A stretch of DNA of 15,367 nt from Chloroflexota bacterium (GCA_023380955.1 JAMCTB010000096.1:1-15367); one strand, 5' to 3'. Positions 1 to 7,698 are shown, counted from the stretch's first letter. The notes: a model not told the origin generated them from the sequence alone. A program made the numbers and translations.

Positions 1-44
1 TCGCTCCGGGCGTGGGGCCAGTCAAATGTCGCTCGTAGCCCACC

Positions 45-73
45 TTGACACTACTGTAGGTCGCCCTTATATT
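45..73 (+). promoter_or_regulatory. Sigma-70-type promoter for rodZ-rimO
   Basis: A -35 box TTGACA (45-50) and a -10 box TATATT (68-73) are separated by exactly 17 bases, close to the housekeeping sigma consensus. The predicted start site is near base 80, leaving a leader of about 80 bases before the rodZ ATG. A 9-bp palindrome CTAC-T-GTAG (51-59) sits inside the spacer. Assignment is by motif only. Confidence 0.7.
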
Positions 74-160
74 GGGCAGGCCGGAGCACCAGGCAGGTGA
101 CGCTATGGGCAGTGGGGGGAGCCACAGCGCCTGCGAGACTTCCGGGGGGAGAATGGCCCT

Positions 161-910
161 ATGCCGACCATGGGCGAGGTACTTCGCGAGGCTCGATACC
201 GTCTCCACGTGCCGTTGGAGGAGGCCGAGGAGTACACCAAGGTCCGCAAGAAGTACTTGATCGCGCTGGAGGAGGATGACTACTCCGAGCTACCGGCGCC
301 GGTGTACGCTCGCGGCTTTCTGCAGCTCTACGCGGAGTTCCTGGGCATCGACCCGCAGTTTGCCGATAAGCTCTATCAGCCACCTCAAGAGGCGGCTGCT
401 ACGACCCAGATTCGCCCAGCGGCCAGCGGCATCCCCGCCGCTGCCGGGGTATCTCTGAGGATGGTCGTCACTTTTTTCGTGGCGGTCCTGGGGGTGGCTG
501 CGATAGGATTCCTGTATTGGCAGTACGCCGACTACACCTCCAACAACGCCCAGGCCGACGCAGCGCCGAAGGCCGCCGCGTTGACGACGCCGACCAGCTA
601 CCAGCTGGTAGCGCTGCCGAGCCCGACACCCATGGCTCTTCCCACGCCCAGCCCCACCCCCGTTCGGGGCGTGGAGGTGACGGTGTACATCGCGGACCGG
701 AGCTGGTTGCGGGTGACCGCCGACGGCCTGAGCGCTCCTCTCTTCGAGGGCGAGCTACAGGCCGGCGACGCGAGAAGCTGGAAGGCGAAGGACCGGATCG
801 ACATGCGGGTGGGCAACGCCGGCGGGGTCGAGGTGACGGTCAACGGCATGAGGCAGGGGAAGCTGGGGGCGAGCGGCGAGGTGAAGAACGTTACCTGGGG
901 AAGGCAATAA
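161..910 (+). CDS. rodZ: RodZ-family protein: HTH domain, one membrane helix, DUF4115-like C-terminus
   Basis: Bitopic membrane protein of the RodZ/YmfM family, which links the MreB cytoskeleton to the cell wall elongation machinery and sets rod shape. Residues 4-75 form the Xre-like helix-turn-helix domain (GEVLREAR, then YLIALEEDDYSELPAPVYARGFLQLYA, split here as YLIALEEDDY and ELPAPVYARGF), a pattern diagnostic for RodZ. A single hydrophobic helix spans about residues 100-122, followed by an Ala-rich and then Pro/Thr/Ser-rich linker (PSPTP repeats, 152-168). A beta-rich extracytoplasmic domain of DUF4115 type (about 170-248, with VTVYIADRSWLRV) closes the protein. The length, 249 aa, is typical. 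The ATG at 161 is preceded by a GGGGGAGAA Shine-Dalgarno-like run; an in-frame ATG at 170 is the alternative start. rimO follows 7 bases after the stop, so the two are almost certainly cotranscribed. Confidence 0.88.
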   Translation: MPTMGEVLREARYRLHVPLEEAEEYTKVRKKYLIALEEDDYSELPAPVYARGFLQLYAEFLGIDPQFADKLYQPPQEAAATTQIRPAASGIPAAAGVSLRMVVTFFVAVLGVAAIGFLYWQYADYTSNNAQADAAPKAAALTTPTSYQLVALPSPTPMALPTPSPTPVRGVEVTVYIADRSWLRVTADGLSAPLFEGELQAGDARSWKAKDRIDMRVGNAGGVEVTVNGMRQGKLGASGEVKNVTWGRQ

Positions 911-917
911 CCATTAG

Positions 918-2312
918 ATGAAGTTCCACATAGTCACCCTCGGATGTCCGAAGAACGAAGTGGACTCCGAGGGAATGGAAACGCTGTTGACGGAGGCCGG
1001 GCATAGCCCGGTCCCCGAGCTTTATGAGGCCGACTTGATCGTCGTCAACACCTGCGGCTTCATCGACGCGGCCAAGGCCGAGTCGATGGAGACGTTGAAG
1101 AGCGTGGCTTCCCGGCGGAAGTCCGGGAGCCTCCTGGTGGCGGCGGGGTGCCTGGCGCAGCGGGAGGGGGAGAAGCTGGCCGAGCAGCTTCCGGGCATCG
1201 ACGCCATCATCGGCTGTCGCAACTGGCCCGACATCACCCGGCTGGCCGACCTGGTCTCCAGCAGAAGCTCGCGAGAGGAGGCCCGCGTCTCTGTCTTGCT
1301 GGATGAGCGGCTCCAACTGGGTGCCGCCCGGCGGGTGGCCCGGGCCGGCAGCGCCTACGTGAAGATCTCGGACGGCTGCGATGCCGGCTGCGCCTTCTGT
1401 GCCATTCCCGCCATCAAGGGAGGCCACCAGAGTAAGCCCCCGGAGCAGGTGGTGGAGGAGGTGCGACAGCTGGTGGCGGGCGGGGTTAAGGAGGTGATCC
1501 TGGTGGGCCAGGACACCACCGCCTACGGCCTCGATAGAGGCGAAAAGGATGGCCTGGAGGGGTTGTTGCGCCGGATCGCGGAGGCCGTCCCGGGGCTTCC
1601 GTGGCTCAGGATGCTCTACCTCTACCCCCAGAGGATCACCCCGAGTCTGTTGCGAGCCATGGCCGATCTGCCCCAGCTGTGCCGGTACGTGGATATCCCG
1701 CTCCAGCACACTCACCCCGACATGCTCCGCCGGATGCGGAGGCCTCACGGTGAGGTGCGCGACCTGATGGATGCCATCCGCCATGCTATGCCCGAGGTGG
1801 CCATCCGCACTACCTTCATCGTCGGCTTCCCTGGAGAGACCGAGGAAGAGCACCGGCATCTGCTGCGATCCATCGAGGAGATCGGGTTCGACCACGTGGG
1901 CGTCTTCGCCTATTCGCCCCAGGAGGGGACGCCGGCAGCGGCGATGCCCAACCAGGTGACCGATCGGGTGAAGCTACGGCGATGGCGCGAGGCGATGGAG
2001 GTAGCCCAGAGGGTCTCCCGGAAGCGAAACCAGGAGATGGTGGGGCGCGAGCTGGAGGTCCTGGTGGAGGGCACCGAAGAGGGCTCCAGGGGCCGCACCC
2101 CGACCGTGGTGGGCCGCAGCTACCGGGATGCCCCGGAGGTGGACGGGCTGGTCTTCTTTTCGGGACGGGCGACGTTGGGGGAGATCGTTAGGGTGCGGGT
2201 TACCTCGGCCCTGGAGTACGACCTGGTGGGCGAGTTGGTCGCCGACGGGGGGACTGGGAGATGGGGCGACGGGGTGACACCGAGCCGGCGGGACGCGCGG
2301 ACGAGGCGGTAG
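918..2312 (+). CDS. rimO: Ribosomal protein S12 methylthiotransferase RimO
   Basis: Radical-SAM methylthiotransferase that adds a methylthio group to the conserved aspartate of ribosomal protein S12. It has the full three-domain layout. The N-terminal UPF0004 domain has cluster cysteines C10, C46 and C78 ([12 protein letters not shown] and VVNTCGFID are RimO-like). The radical-SAM core has CxxxCxxC at C154, C158 and C161, followed by [11 protein letters not shown], the IPxIKG signature that separates RimO from MiaB. A C-terminal TRAM domain covers roughly residues 370-440. The last 20 or so residues are a Gly/Arg-rich low-complexity tail of doubtful function, encoded by purine-rich DNA. Length 464 aa is normal. 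The start codon lies 7 bases after rodZ and its Shine-Dalgarno (GGGGAAGG, about 897-904) is unusually distant, so translational coupling to rodZ is plausible. Confidence 0.95.
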   Translation: MKFHIVTLGCPKNEVDSEGMETLLTEAGHSPVPELYEADLIVVNTCGFIDAAKAESMETLKSVASRRKSGSLLVAAGCLAQREGEKLAEQLPGIDAIIGCRNWPDITRLADLVSSRSSREEARVSVLLDERLQLGAARRVARAGSAYVKISDGCDAGCAFCAIPAIKGGHQSKPPEQVVEEVRQLVAGGVKEVILVGQDTTAYGLDRGEKDGLEGLLRRIAEAVPGLPWLRMLYLYPQRITPSLLRAMADLPQLCRYVDIPLQHTHPDMLRRMRRPHGEVRDLMDAIRHAMPEVAIRTTFIVGFPGETEEEHRHLLRSIEEIGFDHVGVFAYSPQEGTPAAAMPNQVTDRVKLRRWREAMEVAQRVSRKRNQEMVGRELEVLVEGTEEGSRGRTPTVVGRSYRDAPEVDGLVFFSGRATLGEIVRVRVTSALEYDLVGELVADGGTGRWGDGVTPSRRDARTRR

Positions 2313-2340
2313 CGAGCTGCGTGACGGGGGAGGTTGCGTT

Positions 2341-2375
2341 ACCCTCTCCCCTCGGGAGAGGATCGGGGTGAGGGC
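2341..2375. repeat. REP-like palindromic repeat between rimO and pncC
   Basis: CCTCTCCC (2343-2350) and GGGAGAGG (2354-2361) form a perfect 8-bp stem with a CTC loop, followed by GGGGTGAGGG (2365-2374). Read on the minus strand it runs CCCTCACCCC, GATCCTCTCC, CGAGGGGAGAG and encodes [11 protein letters not shown]. That peptide string is familiar from spurious ORFs over a dispersed intergenic hairpin found in many bacterial genomes. Other copies in this genome cannot be seen here. It may act as a transcript-end or mRNA-stabilising hairpin after rimO. Confidence 0.6.
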
Positions 2376-2382
2376 TGAAACG

Positions 2383-2943
2383 ATGGATGATGATGGGAGA
2401 GGAAATGCGGGGCGAGCGTTCAGGCCTGAAGATCAGAAAGCGGGCCACCGAAAACCGGCCCCCGAACCCGTGATCCTGTCCAGGGCCGAGGAGTTGGGAG
2501 AACGGCTGCGGGGACTCGGCCTGACCCTGGCCACGGCCGAGTCCTGCACGGGAGGGGGGCTCGCCGATGCCATCACCGACGTGGCGGGAAGCTCCGATTA
2601 CTTTCTGGGCGGGATCGTTTCCTACGCCAACCGGGCGAAGGAGCAGTTGCTGGGGGTGGACCCGCAGCTGCTGGCAACCCGCGGGGCGGTGAGCGAGCCG
2701 GTGGCGCTGCAGATGGCCGAGGGGGTGCGCCGGGCCCTGGGCACCGACATCGGGGTGGGCATCACCGGCATCGCCGGCCCCACGGGAGGCTCGGCGGAGA
2801 AGCCGGTGGGGCTGGTGTACGTCGCGGTAGCCGCGCCAGACGTGCAGGAGGTGCGGCGCTACCTGTGGTCCGGCGACCGGATCGCGAACAAGCGCCGATC
2901 GGTCCTGGCAGCCCTGGAGCTGCTGCTGGAGCGGGTCACATAG
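2383..2943 (+). CDS. pncC: Nicotinamide-nucleotide amidohydrolase, stand-alone CinA C-terminal domain (PncC)
   Basis: CinA C-terminal-domain protein (PncC family), which deamidates nicotinamide mononucleotide to nicotinate mononucleotide and so recycles NAD breakdown products. Counting from the ATG at 2383, the catalytic Ser region AESCTGG is at 52-58, the conserved Lys of [12 protein letters not shown] at 86, and the glycine-rich [11 protein letters not shown] at 126-136. The N-terminal molybdopterin-binding-like domain of full CinA is absent. The ATG at 2383 has an AGGG-type Shine-Dalgarno 8 bases upstream, but residues 1-29 are polar, low-complexity and partly derived from the adjacent repeat. 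An in-frame GTG at 2470 (residue 30) would give a protein of about 157 aa, closer to usual PncC length, but lacks an obvious ribosome binding site; a GTG at 2368 is also in frame. The gene is convergent with the regulator that follows. pncC/cinA is next to recA in many bacteria; here they are about 10.5 kb apart. Confidence 0.88.
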   Translation: MDDDGRGNAGRAFRPEDQKAGHRKPAPEPVILSRAEELGERLRGLGLTLATAESCTGGGLADAITDVAGSSDYFLGGIVSYANRAKEQLLGVDPQLLATRGAVSEPVALQMAEGVRRALGTDIGVGITGIAGPTGGSAEKPVGLVYVAVAAPDVQEVRRYLWSGDRIANKRRSVLAALELLLERVT

Positions 2944-3017
2944 GGTCCCGAGGGTCTCCGGGTCGATCCGTTCGGAGGGGCCTCGGCAGGGCAGGCATGC
3001 GGGTGTGGATCACCCCA

Positions 3018-3794
3018 CTACGCTCTGCCCCGCGGTGGTGTGGATCCAGACCGACCGTCGAGCAGGGGAGCCACGGGGGCACCCGCCTCCACGGCGATGT
3101 GGTGGGCTATGATCTGGTGGACGGTGTCGATATGCGCCTTCATCGAGTCGAAGGCCGCCTGAGGGTCCTTGCGCCGGATGGCCTCGAGGATCGACTTGTG
3201 GCCCAGGAGGGTGCGGATGTAGTCTTCGGTGGTCCTGGGCGGGCTTAGACGGCTCGGCTTGATCAGGTCGTTAATCATGCCTACCAGCCTCTCCAGCACG
3301 CGGTTCCTGGTCGCCTTGGCCACGGCCAGGTGGAACGCCTCGTCCTGCTCCACGGTGATCTGCCCTGCCGCCACCCTGGCCTGCTGCTCTTCCAGACAGC
3401 GCTCGATCTCGTTCACGTCTTCGGGGGTCGCACGCTCCGCGGCAAGCCAGGCCGTCTGCGGCTCGAGGATCATCCGAACCTCCAGCGGTTCCCCCGCCTG
3501 GTCGATCTCCGCGGCCAGGATCCTGGCGATAGGGGAGATTGTGGCTTCCAACACGTCCCTTCGGGCGTAGGTGCCCCCGCCGACGCGGCTTTCGATCAGC
3601 CCCATCAGCTGGAGTGCCGCGAGCGCCTCTCGAACGGAGGCTCGGCTGACGCCAAAGCGCACCGCCAGGTCCCGCTCGTTGGGGAGGCGGTCGCCCGGCT
3701 TCAACTCGCCGGCGAGAATCTGCCGCTGGATCTGATCGGCGATCGACTCGAATACTCGGGCTTTCTTGACAGGCTCGATCCTCATTGTCGGCAT
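3018..3794 (-). CDS. FadR-type GntR transcriptional regulator (FCD ligand domain)
   Basis: DNA-binding repressor or activator of the GntR superfamily, FadR subfamily. The winged helix covers residues 12-79, with the hallmark LKPGDRLPNERDLAVRFGVS (31-50), VREALAALQLMGLIE and GGGTY. An all-helical FCD effector domain follows (about 100-235). Its likely metal/carboxylate-binding residues are visible: D151, H155 (DEAFH), H199 and H221. FCD regulators usually sense small organic acids. It is the last gene of the leftward unit, starting 6 bases beyond the MFS stop codon, so it is probably autoregulated from the upstream divergent region, where two FadR-type operators lie. The ATG at 3794 is used; a second in-frame ATG lies at 3785 and neither has a strong Shine-Dalgarno. 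The ligand is unknown. Confidence 0.92.
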   Translation of the reverse strand: MPTMRIEPVKKARVFESIADQIQRQILAGELKPGDRLPNERDLAVRFGVSRASVREALAALQLMGLIESRVGGGTYARRDVLEATISPIARILAAEIDQAGEPLEVRMILEPQTAWLAAERATPEDVNEIERCLEEQQARVAAGQITVEQDEAFHLAVAKATRNRVLERLVGMINDLIKPSRLSPPRTTEDYIRTLLGHKSILEAIRRKDPQAAFDSMKAHIDTVHQIIAHHIAVEAGAPVAPLLDGRSGSTPPRGRA

Positions 3795-3800
3795 TCCGTT

Positions 3801-5018
3801 CTAGGGGCGAGGGCCCGGCGCCCTGCGCAGGATCACACCCCTCCGTTTGGGGGAGTAGAGTATGTAGATCGTCACCAAGAGCTCGATGGCAGCCAGGGCG
3901 GCGAAGCTCGGGGCGAACCCGCCCGAGGCCGTGGCAATCTGCCCCACCATCAACGGCAGCAGCAACGCGCCCGTATTGGCCGACAGGGAGACCAACGACA
4001 TCGCCCTGCCGGCCAATCCCTTGCCGAACTCGGAATTCGCGAGAGAGAAAATGGACCCGAAAGGCAGGTTGCAGGTTATCCCCAGGCCCACCAGGGCGAG
4101 TATCGAGAGCCACATCCAGTGTGAGATACCCAGGGCGCCGGTCAGCAGGAAGGTGCCGGCCAGTGAGAGCGAGACGACGCGCCCCTCGCCCCAGATCCTT
4201 GCGCTGTAGCCCCCACTCACTCGGGCAAGGAGTGCACCGACGGTGATGGCGGTGGACAGGAAGGCCACCGACGCGAGGTCTCCGCCGAAGGTGGTGACCA
4301 GGTAGTCCACCGTCCAGGGGATGACGGTCATGTACACGCCATAACCGAGGGTGTGGGCGAGGGCAAGGCTCCGCAGACGATCGTCGGCCGCCAACTCCCG
4401 CCAACCCAGGGCAGGTCGAATAGTACCATAGACCGGGTCTTTCATGAAGATCATCAGCACCAGCGCCACGGCAAGGAGGGCAGCGGCCATGATGACGAAG
4501 GCCGGAGCCCATCCGGCGAAGACTACCAGCGCTGCCACGGAGAACATGGCGATCATGATGCCCAGGTGGTTGAAGGCGCCGAAAACGCCCTGCCGGACCG
4601 CAGGAGTGGAGACGCTCAGGTTCGACACGAAGCTCAGGCCGGCTATGAAGGCGATGCCGCTGCTGACACCGGTGAGCAGCCTGGCCAGGATCAGCCCTTC
4701 GAACGAGAAGGCCACCGCCGCGAGCAGGCAGGAAGCCGCCCCTACCACGGCCCCCAGAGCCAGCGCCCGCTTGGTCCCCAGGCTATCCACAACCTGGCCG
4801 GCCATCGGCTGCACCAGGGTGTGGGACAGGACACCGGCTACCAGGATCGTGCCGGCTGCAGACCGGTCGATCCCCAGCCCTCCGATGACCAGCGTGATCA
4901 CCGGGGCCAGGTTCATGGTCAAGAATCCGGCTTGAAGGGCGACCAGATAGCCCAGGGACAGCTGCAGGCCGCCGTTGCCATCTTGGGTTGAAGTTGGCTC
5001 GCCTTTGATCCCGACCAC
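3801..5018 (-). CDS. Major facilitator superfamily (MFS) permease
   Basis: Secondary transporter with about 12 predicted membrane helices across some 405 residues. The cytoplasmic loop 2-3 carries the MFS motif A-like stretch GQVVDSLGTKRALAL, and the N-terminal half contains GxxxG-rich helices (LARLLTGVSSGIAFIAGL, split by a loop, then the NLSVSTPAVRQGVFGAFNHLG motif-C-like region). A basic tail (SPKRRGVILRR) ends the protein. The start is uncertain. GTG at 5018 has a good GAGGTGA Shine-Dalgarno 5 bases away and is used here; the frame remains open to a TTG at 5057, which lacks one. It sits between the acetamidase-family gene (62 bases upstream) and the GntR gene (6 bases downstream), so it probably moves the amidase substrate, its product, or a regulator-sensed acid. 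The substrate is not recognisable. Confidence 0.88.
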   Translation of the reverse strand: MVGIKGEPTSTQDGNGGLQLSLGYLVALQAGFLTMNLAPVITLVIGGLGIDRSAAGTILVAGVLSHTLVQPMAGQVVDSLGTKRALALGAVVGAASCLLAAVAFSFEGLILARLLTGVSSGIAFIAGLSFVSNLSVSTPAVRQGVFGAFNHLGIMIAMFSVAALVVFAGWAPAFVIMAAALLAVALVLMIFMKDPVYGTIRPALGWRELAADDRLRSLALAHTLGYGVYMTVIPWTVDYLVTTFGGDLASVAFLSTAITVGALLARVSGGYSARIWGEGRVVSLSLAGTFLLTGALGISHWMWLSILALVGLGITCNLPFGSIFSLANSEFGKGLAGRAMSLVSLSANTGALLLPLMVGQIATASGGFAPSFAALAAIELLVTIYILYSPKRRGVILRRAPGPRP

Positions 5019-5079
5019 CTCACTCACCTCAAACCGCGAGGCTGAAGTCCGCGGCAACGAGAGGAAGCCCAGGCCTCAA

Positions 5080-5934
5080 CTAGACGTGGAGGGCCTTGAC
5101 TACGGTTCTATCCATGGTTGCTCGCACGACTACCAGGGGGCTGACCACCTCGCAGATCGCCAGATCGCACATGGCGCTCATCAGCATGCCCGCATCCTCC
5201 AGGGTTAGGCCAACCCGGAGCTGCAGCAGCTCCTTCATCTCCTCCAGGGCGATCATCATCGCCTGATCCAGGGTCCGGGCCACCCCCATGGTGCAGACCA
5301 GCCTGTCGGTCTCGACCATGGGCCATTTCAACTGCCGCCCCTCGATCAGGTCGAACCGGAGGGTGACCTCCCCCGTCACCTCCATGGCGGTCAGCATGAT
5401 CTCCCCGTCGCCCATGGCGAAGTGCAGGTCGCCGGCAGCGACCAGGGCGCCAGGTAGGTACACGGGCAGGTAAAGGGTTGCGCTCGGTGCTATCAGCTTG
5501 TTGTCCAGGTTGCCGCCATGTCGGCCGGGCCACGAGACGGCGATCTCCTGGTTGCTGGGGGTCGTGCCCACCAGCCCCACCATGTACTGGGGCGGGATGG
5601 AGATCTGGTCGTTGAAGATGACCCTGTCGTCGACGATGGGGAAGTGAGGTCGCTGCACCGTCTCGTACTTCTCGGCCAGATAGTCGCCAAAGACGCCCTT
5701 GCCGGGGCGGAGGCGCATCTCGGCCTGCTTCTCGAAGCGCATCTCACCGACGTGGACTGCGAGGGCATCGCCGGGCTCCGCACCCTTCACGAGGATGGGA
5801 CCGGTGGCGATGAGGCTGCCGTTAGGGGTCTCGAAGATCACATCCTCCCCCGGCTCGACCTCGAGCACCGGCAGGTTGGTGCGGCTGAAGGTGGCGATCT
5901 TCTGGTCGCGAGAAATCCGTTTGGGCTCGGACAT
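5080..5934 (-). CDS. Acetamidase/formamidase family protein (FmdA/AmdA)
   Basis: Member of the FmdA_AmdA family; characterised members hydrolyse short amides such as formamide or acetamide to the acid plus ammonia, though many relatives have unknown substrates. Visible family motifs are ATGPILVKGAEPGDALAV (43-60), LVGTTPSNQE, PGRHGGNLDNK (136-146), LYLPVYLPGA and the diagnostic GDLHFAMGDGE (168-178). The 284-aa length is close to the family norm of about 300. The start chosen is ATG 5934, with GGAGGAGA placed 6 bases upstream; the frame stays open to 6051 but that extension is Arg-rich and unlike the family. It is the first gene of the leftward operon, driven by the TTGCCA-17-TATAAT promoter, and is divergent from the ABC importer. 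The amide substrate cannot be deduced. Confidence 0.87.
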   Translation of the reverse strand: MSEPKRISRDQKIATFSRTNLPVLEVEPGEDVIFETPNGSLIATGPILVKGAEPGDALAVHVGEMRFEKQAEMRLRPGKGVFGDYLAEKYETVQRPHFPIVDDRVIFNDQISIPPQYMVGLVGTTPSNQEIAVSWPGRHGGNLDNKLIAPSATLYLPVYLPGALVAAGDLHFAMGDGEIMLTAMEVTGEVTLRFDLIEGRQLKWPMVETDRLVCTMGVARTLDQAMMIALEEMKELLQLRVGLTLEDAGMLMSAMCDLAICEVVSPLVVVRATMDRTVVKALHV

Positions 5935-6005
5935 CGCATCTCCTCCGTTGGCGTTGGGCATCCTTGCGCAGCGGCGCCGCCCGTGGAATGGTGGCAATGG
6001 CCCGA

Positions 6006-6016
6006 AGGTCAGACCA
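6006..6016. promoter_or_regulatory. Putative FadR-family operator, site 1 (acetamidase side)
   Basis: AGGTCAGACCA contains a perfect GGTC-A-GACC palindrome (6007-6015) and matches the FadR-type operator consensus TGGTCNGACCA at 10 of 11 positions. It covers the predicted transcription start of the leftward promoter (about 6016), where a bound repressor would block initiation. The likely binder is the GntR regulator encoded at the end of that operon. Assignment is by motif and position only. Confidence 0.5.
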
Positions 6017-6022
6017 ACGGCC

Positions 6023-6051
6023 ATTATAGGGATGGACCCAGACCTTGGCAA
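6023..6051 (-). promoter_or_regulatory. Promoter of the leftward acetamidase-MFS-gntR operon
   Basis: On the minus strand a -35 box TTGCCA (6051-6046) is followed after exactly 17 bases by a perfect -10 box TATAAT (6028-6023). The start site should be near 6016, giving a leader of about 80 bases before the ATG at 5934. Operator site 1 lies at positions about +1 to +11. Confidence 0.65.
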
Positions 6052-6102
6052 GAGAGGGTCGAATCCGGCTCAATACGGCCGAGAACCGCCGGGCAGGGGA
6101 TG

Positions 6103-6132
6103 TTGACAAGGGATTTTGGAGCGTGATACCAT
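6103..6132 (+). promoter_or_regulatory. Promoter of the rightward ABC importer-cupin-dehydrogenase operon
   Basis: A perfect -35 box TTGACA (6103-6108) is followed after 18 bases by TACCAT (6127-6132), preceded by TG at 6124-6125, making an extended -10 (TGATACCAT). The predicted start is near 6139, inside a CCAATTGG palindrome (6137-6144). The leader is about 60 bases to the ATG at 6199 and contains operator site 2. Confidence 0.65.
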
Positions 6133-6157
6133 CGCGCCAATTGGACTGCAGGGCTGA

Positions 6158-6168
6158 TGGTCAGGCCA
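6158..6168. promoter_or_regulatory. Putative FadR-family operator, site 2 (ABC importer side)
   Basis: TGGTCAGGCCA matches the FadR-type consensus TGGTCNGACCA at 10 of 11 positions and matches site 1 at 9 of 11. It lies about +20 to +30 relative to the rightward start site, where bound protein could block initiation or early elongation. Together with site 1 it suggests joint control of both divergent units by the local GntR protein. Confidence 0.48.
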
Positions 6169-6198
6169 ATCTACCCGGCTGATAGACGAGGATCGACG

Positions 6199-7698
6199 AT
6201 GAACTCGGATGCCAATCAGGCCCACCAGGCTATCCTCACTCTCAAGGGTATCGCCAAACGTTTTCCTGGCGTCGTCGCGCTTAGCGGCGTGGACTTCGAG
6301 CTGAAGGCCGGCGAAGTACACATGCTGCTGGGCGAGAACGGGGCCGGGAAATCTACCCTCATCAAGATAATCTCCGGCGTCTACCAGCCCGACGAGGGCG
6401 AGATCCTGATGGGCGGCCGGCCCGTCGACATCAGCAGCCCCCAACGGGCTACCCTGTTGGGCATCTCCACCATCTACCAGGAGTTCAACCTGGCCCCCTC
6501 CCTCAGCGTTGCCGAGAACGTGTTCCTCGGCCGGCTTCCGTTGTCAGGGCTGGGGAGGGTGGACTGGGCAAAGACCCACCGCGAAACCGAGCGGGTGCTG
6601 GAGATGCTGGATAGCGACATCTCCACTCACGAGATCGTCGGTAACCTCAACGTGGCCCACCGCCAGTTGGTGGAAATCGCCAAGGCCCTCTCCCAGGACG
6701 CGCGCATCCTCATCATGGACGAGCCCACGGCGGCGCTCACCGCCCACGAGGCGGAACGGCTCTTCAAGATCGTCCACACCCTGAAGAAGCAGGGCGTCGC
6801 CGTCATCTACATCTCCCATCGGCTGGAAGAGGCCGCCGAGATCGGCGACAGGGTTACCGTTCTGAGGGACGGCCAGCGGATAGGCAGCCTTCCCATAGCG
6901 GAAGCCACCGTGGATCAAGTGGTTGAGATGATGGTGGGGCGCCAGCTGGAGGAGATGTTCCCCAAGGTGGCCGCGCCCGTTGGCGAGGAGGTGCTGCGGG
7001 TCGAGGGGCTCTCCAAGGGTAGGCAGTTCTCCGACGTCAGTTTCTCTCTGCACGCCGGTGAGATCCTCGGCATCACGGGATTGGTGGGCTCCGGCGGCGT
7101 GCCGCTGGCCAAGTCCATCTTCGGAGCGGGCCGGCTGGAGAGCGGAGAGATCTTCGTTCGCGGCGAGCGGGTGGAGGTCTCCTCACCCGCCGTGGCCATC
7201 CAGCACGGCATAGGGCTGCTGCCCGAAGATCGCAAGGAGCTGGGGCTGGTGCTCAAGCTCCCCATCAAAGAGAACATCACTCTCTCATCCCTCCGCCGGT
7301 TCAGCCATCTCGGGTGGATGGACCTGGGGAAAGAGCGGAAGCTCGCCGAGGGCTACAAGGATCGGCTCGACATTGCGACTCCCACCGTCGCCAAGCTGAC
7401 GCGCTACCTCAGCAGGGTGTTCGTCGAGCCCACCCGCGGGGTGGATGTGGGAGCCAAGGTAGAGATCTACAACTTGATGAACGAACTGGTCAAGGATGGG
7501 GCAGCCATCCTTCTGATCTCTTCCGACATGCCTGAGGTGCTCGGTTTGAGCGACCGAATCCTCGTGATGAGATCCGGCAAGGTGGTCGCAGAGGTGAGCA
7601 GAGAGGAAGCCACCCAGGAAAAGCTTCTCCTCCACGCCCTGGGAGCGCAGTCCCTGGACAAGAGCCATCAGCGAGCGGATGCAACCCCTGCATGGTAG
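6199..7698 (+). CDS. Ribose/galactose-type ABC importer ATPase, double NBD, with damaged second NBD
   Basis: RbsA/MglA/XylG-like ATPase with two fused nucleotide-binding domains, powering uptake through the two permeases that follow. NBD1 is complete for its family: Walker A GENGAGKST (45-53), Q-loop YQE (93-95), degenerate signature LNVAHRQ (150-156), Walker B ILIMDEP (170-176) and H-loop H207. NBD2 shows the usual degenerate Walker A (GLVGSGGVPLA, 294-304), PEDRKELGL (342-350), EPTRGVDVGAK (410-420) and the SSDMPEVLGLSDR region. However, the segment that should read YLSGGNQQK, a helix, then the hydrophobic Walker B strand is shortened to YLSRVFVEPTRG (403-414), about 19 residues short and in frame. 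The normal signature and Walker B Asp are therefore missing, which predicts poor ATP hydrolysis. The start ATG 6199 has GAGGA upstream and fits the family; an ATG at 6157 is in frame but overlaps operator site 2. Confidence 0.9.
   Translation: MNSDANQAHQAILTLKGIAKRFPGVVALSGVDFELKAGEVHMLLGENGAGKSTLIKIISGVYQPDEGEILMGGRPVDISSPQRATLLGISTIYQEFNLAPSLSVAENVFLGRLPLSGLGRVDWAKTHRETERVLEMLDSDISTHEIVGNLNVAHRQLVEIAKALSQDARILIMDEPTAALTAHEAERLFKIVHTLKKQGVAVIYISHRLEEAAEIGDRVTVLRDGQRIGSLPIAEATVDQVVEMMVGRQLEEMFPKVAAPVGEEVLRVEGLSKGRQFSDVSFSLHAGEILGITGLVGSGGVPLAKSIFGAGRLESGEIFVRGERVEVSSPAVAIQHGIGLLPEDRKELGLVLKLPIKENITLSSLRRFSHLGWMDLGKERKLAEGYKDRLDIATPTVAKLTRYLSRVFVEPTRGVDVGAKVEIYNLMNELVKDGAAILLISSDMPEVLGLSDRILVMRSGKVVAEVSREEATQEKLLLHALGAQSLDKSHQRADATPAW

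Noticed and set aside
2944..3017. Bidirectional terminator between the convergent pncC and GntR genes
   Set aside because: Only imperfect, bulged GC-rich pairings (around CCCGAG and CTCCGGG) without T-tracts on either strand were found.
3002..3046. 10-bp direct repeat GGTGTGGATC at 3002-3011 and 3037-3046 straddling the GntR stop codon
   Set aside because: Two copies only, one intergenic and one in coding sequence, with no mobile-element gene or inverted ends. Too short to call a target-site duplication or attachment site.
3271..4512. Long minus-strand open frame overlapping the MFS and GntR genes
   Set aside because: It is in another frame of two well-supported genes, has Arg/Gly/Pro-rich composition typical of GC-rich shadow frames and shows no domain.
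5935..6051. N-terminal extension of the acetamidase-family protein to 6051
   Set aside because: The extension is Arg-rich and unlike the family. It contains the operator and part of the promoter, and the ATG at 5934 has a strong GGAGGAGA ribosome binding site.
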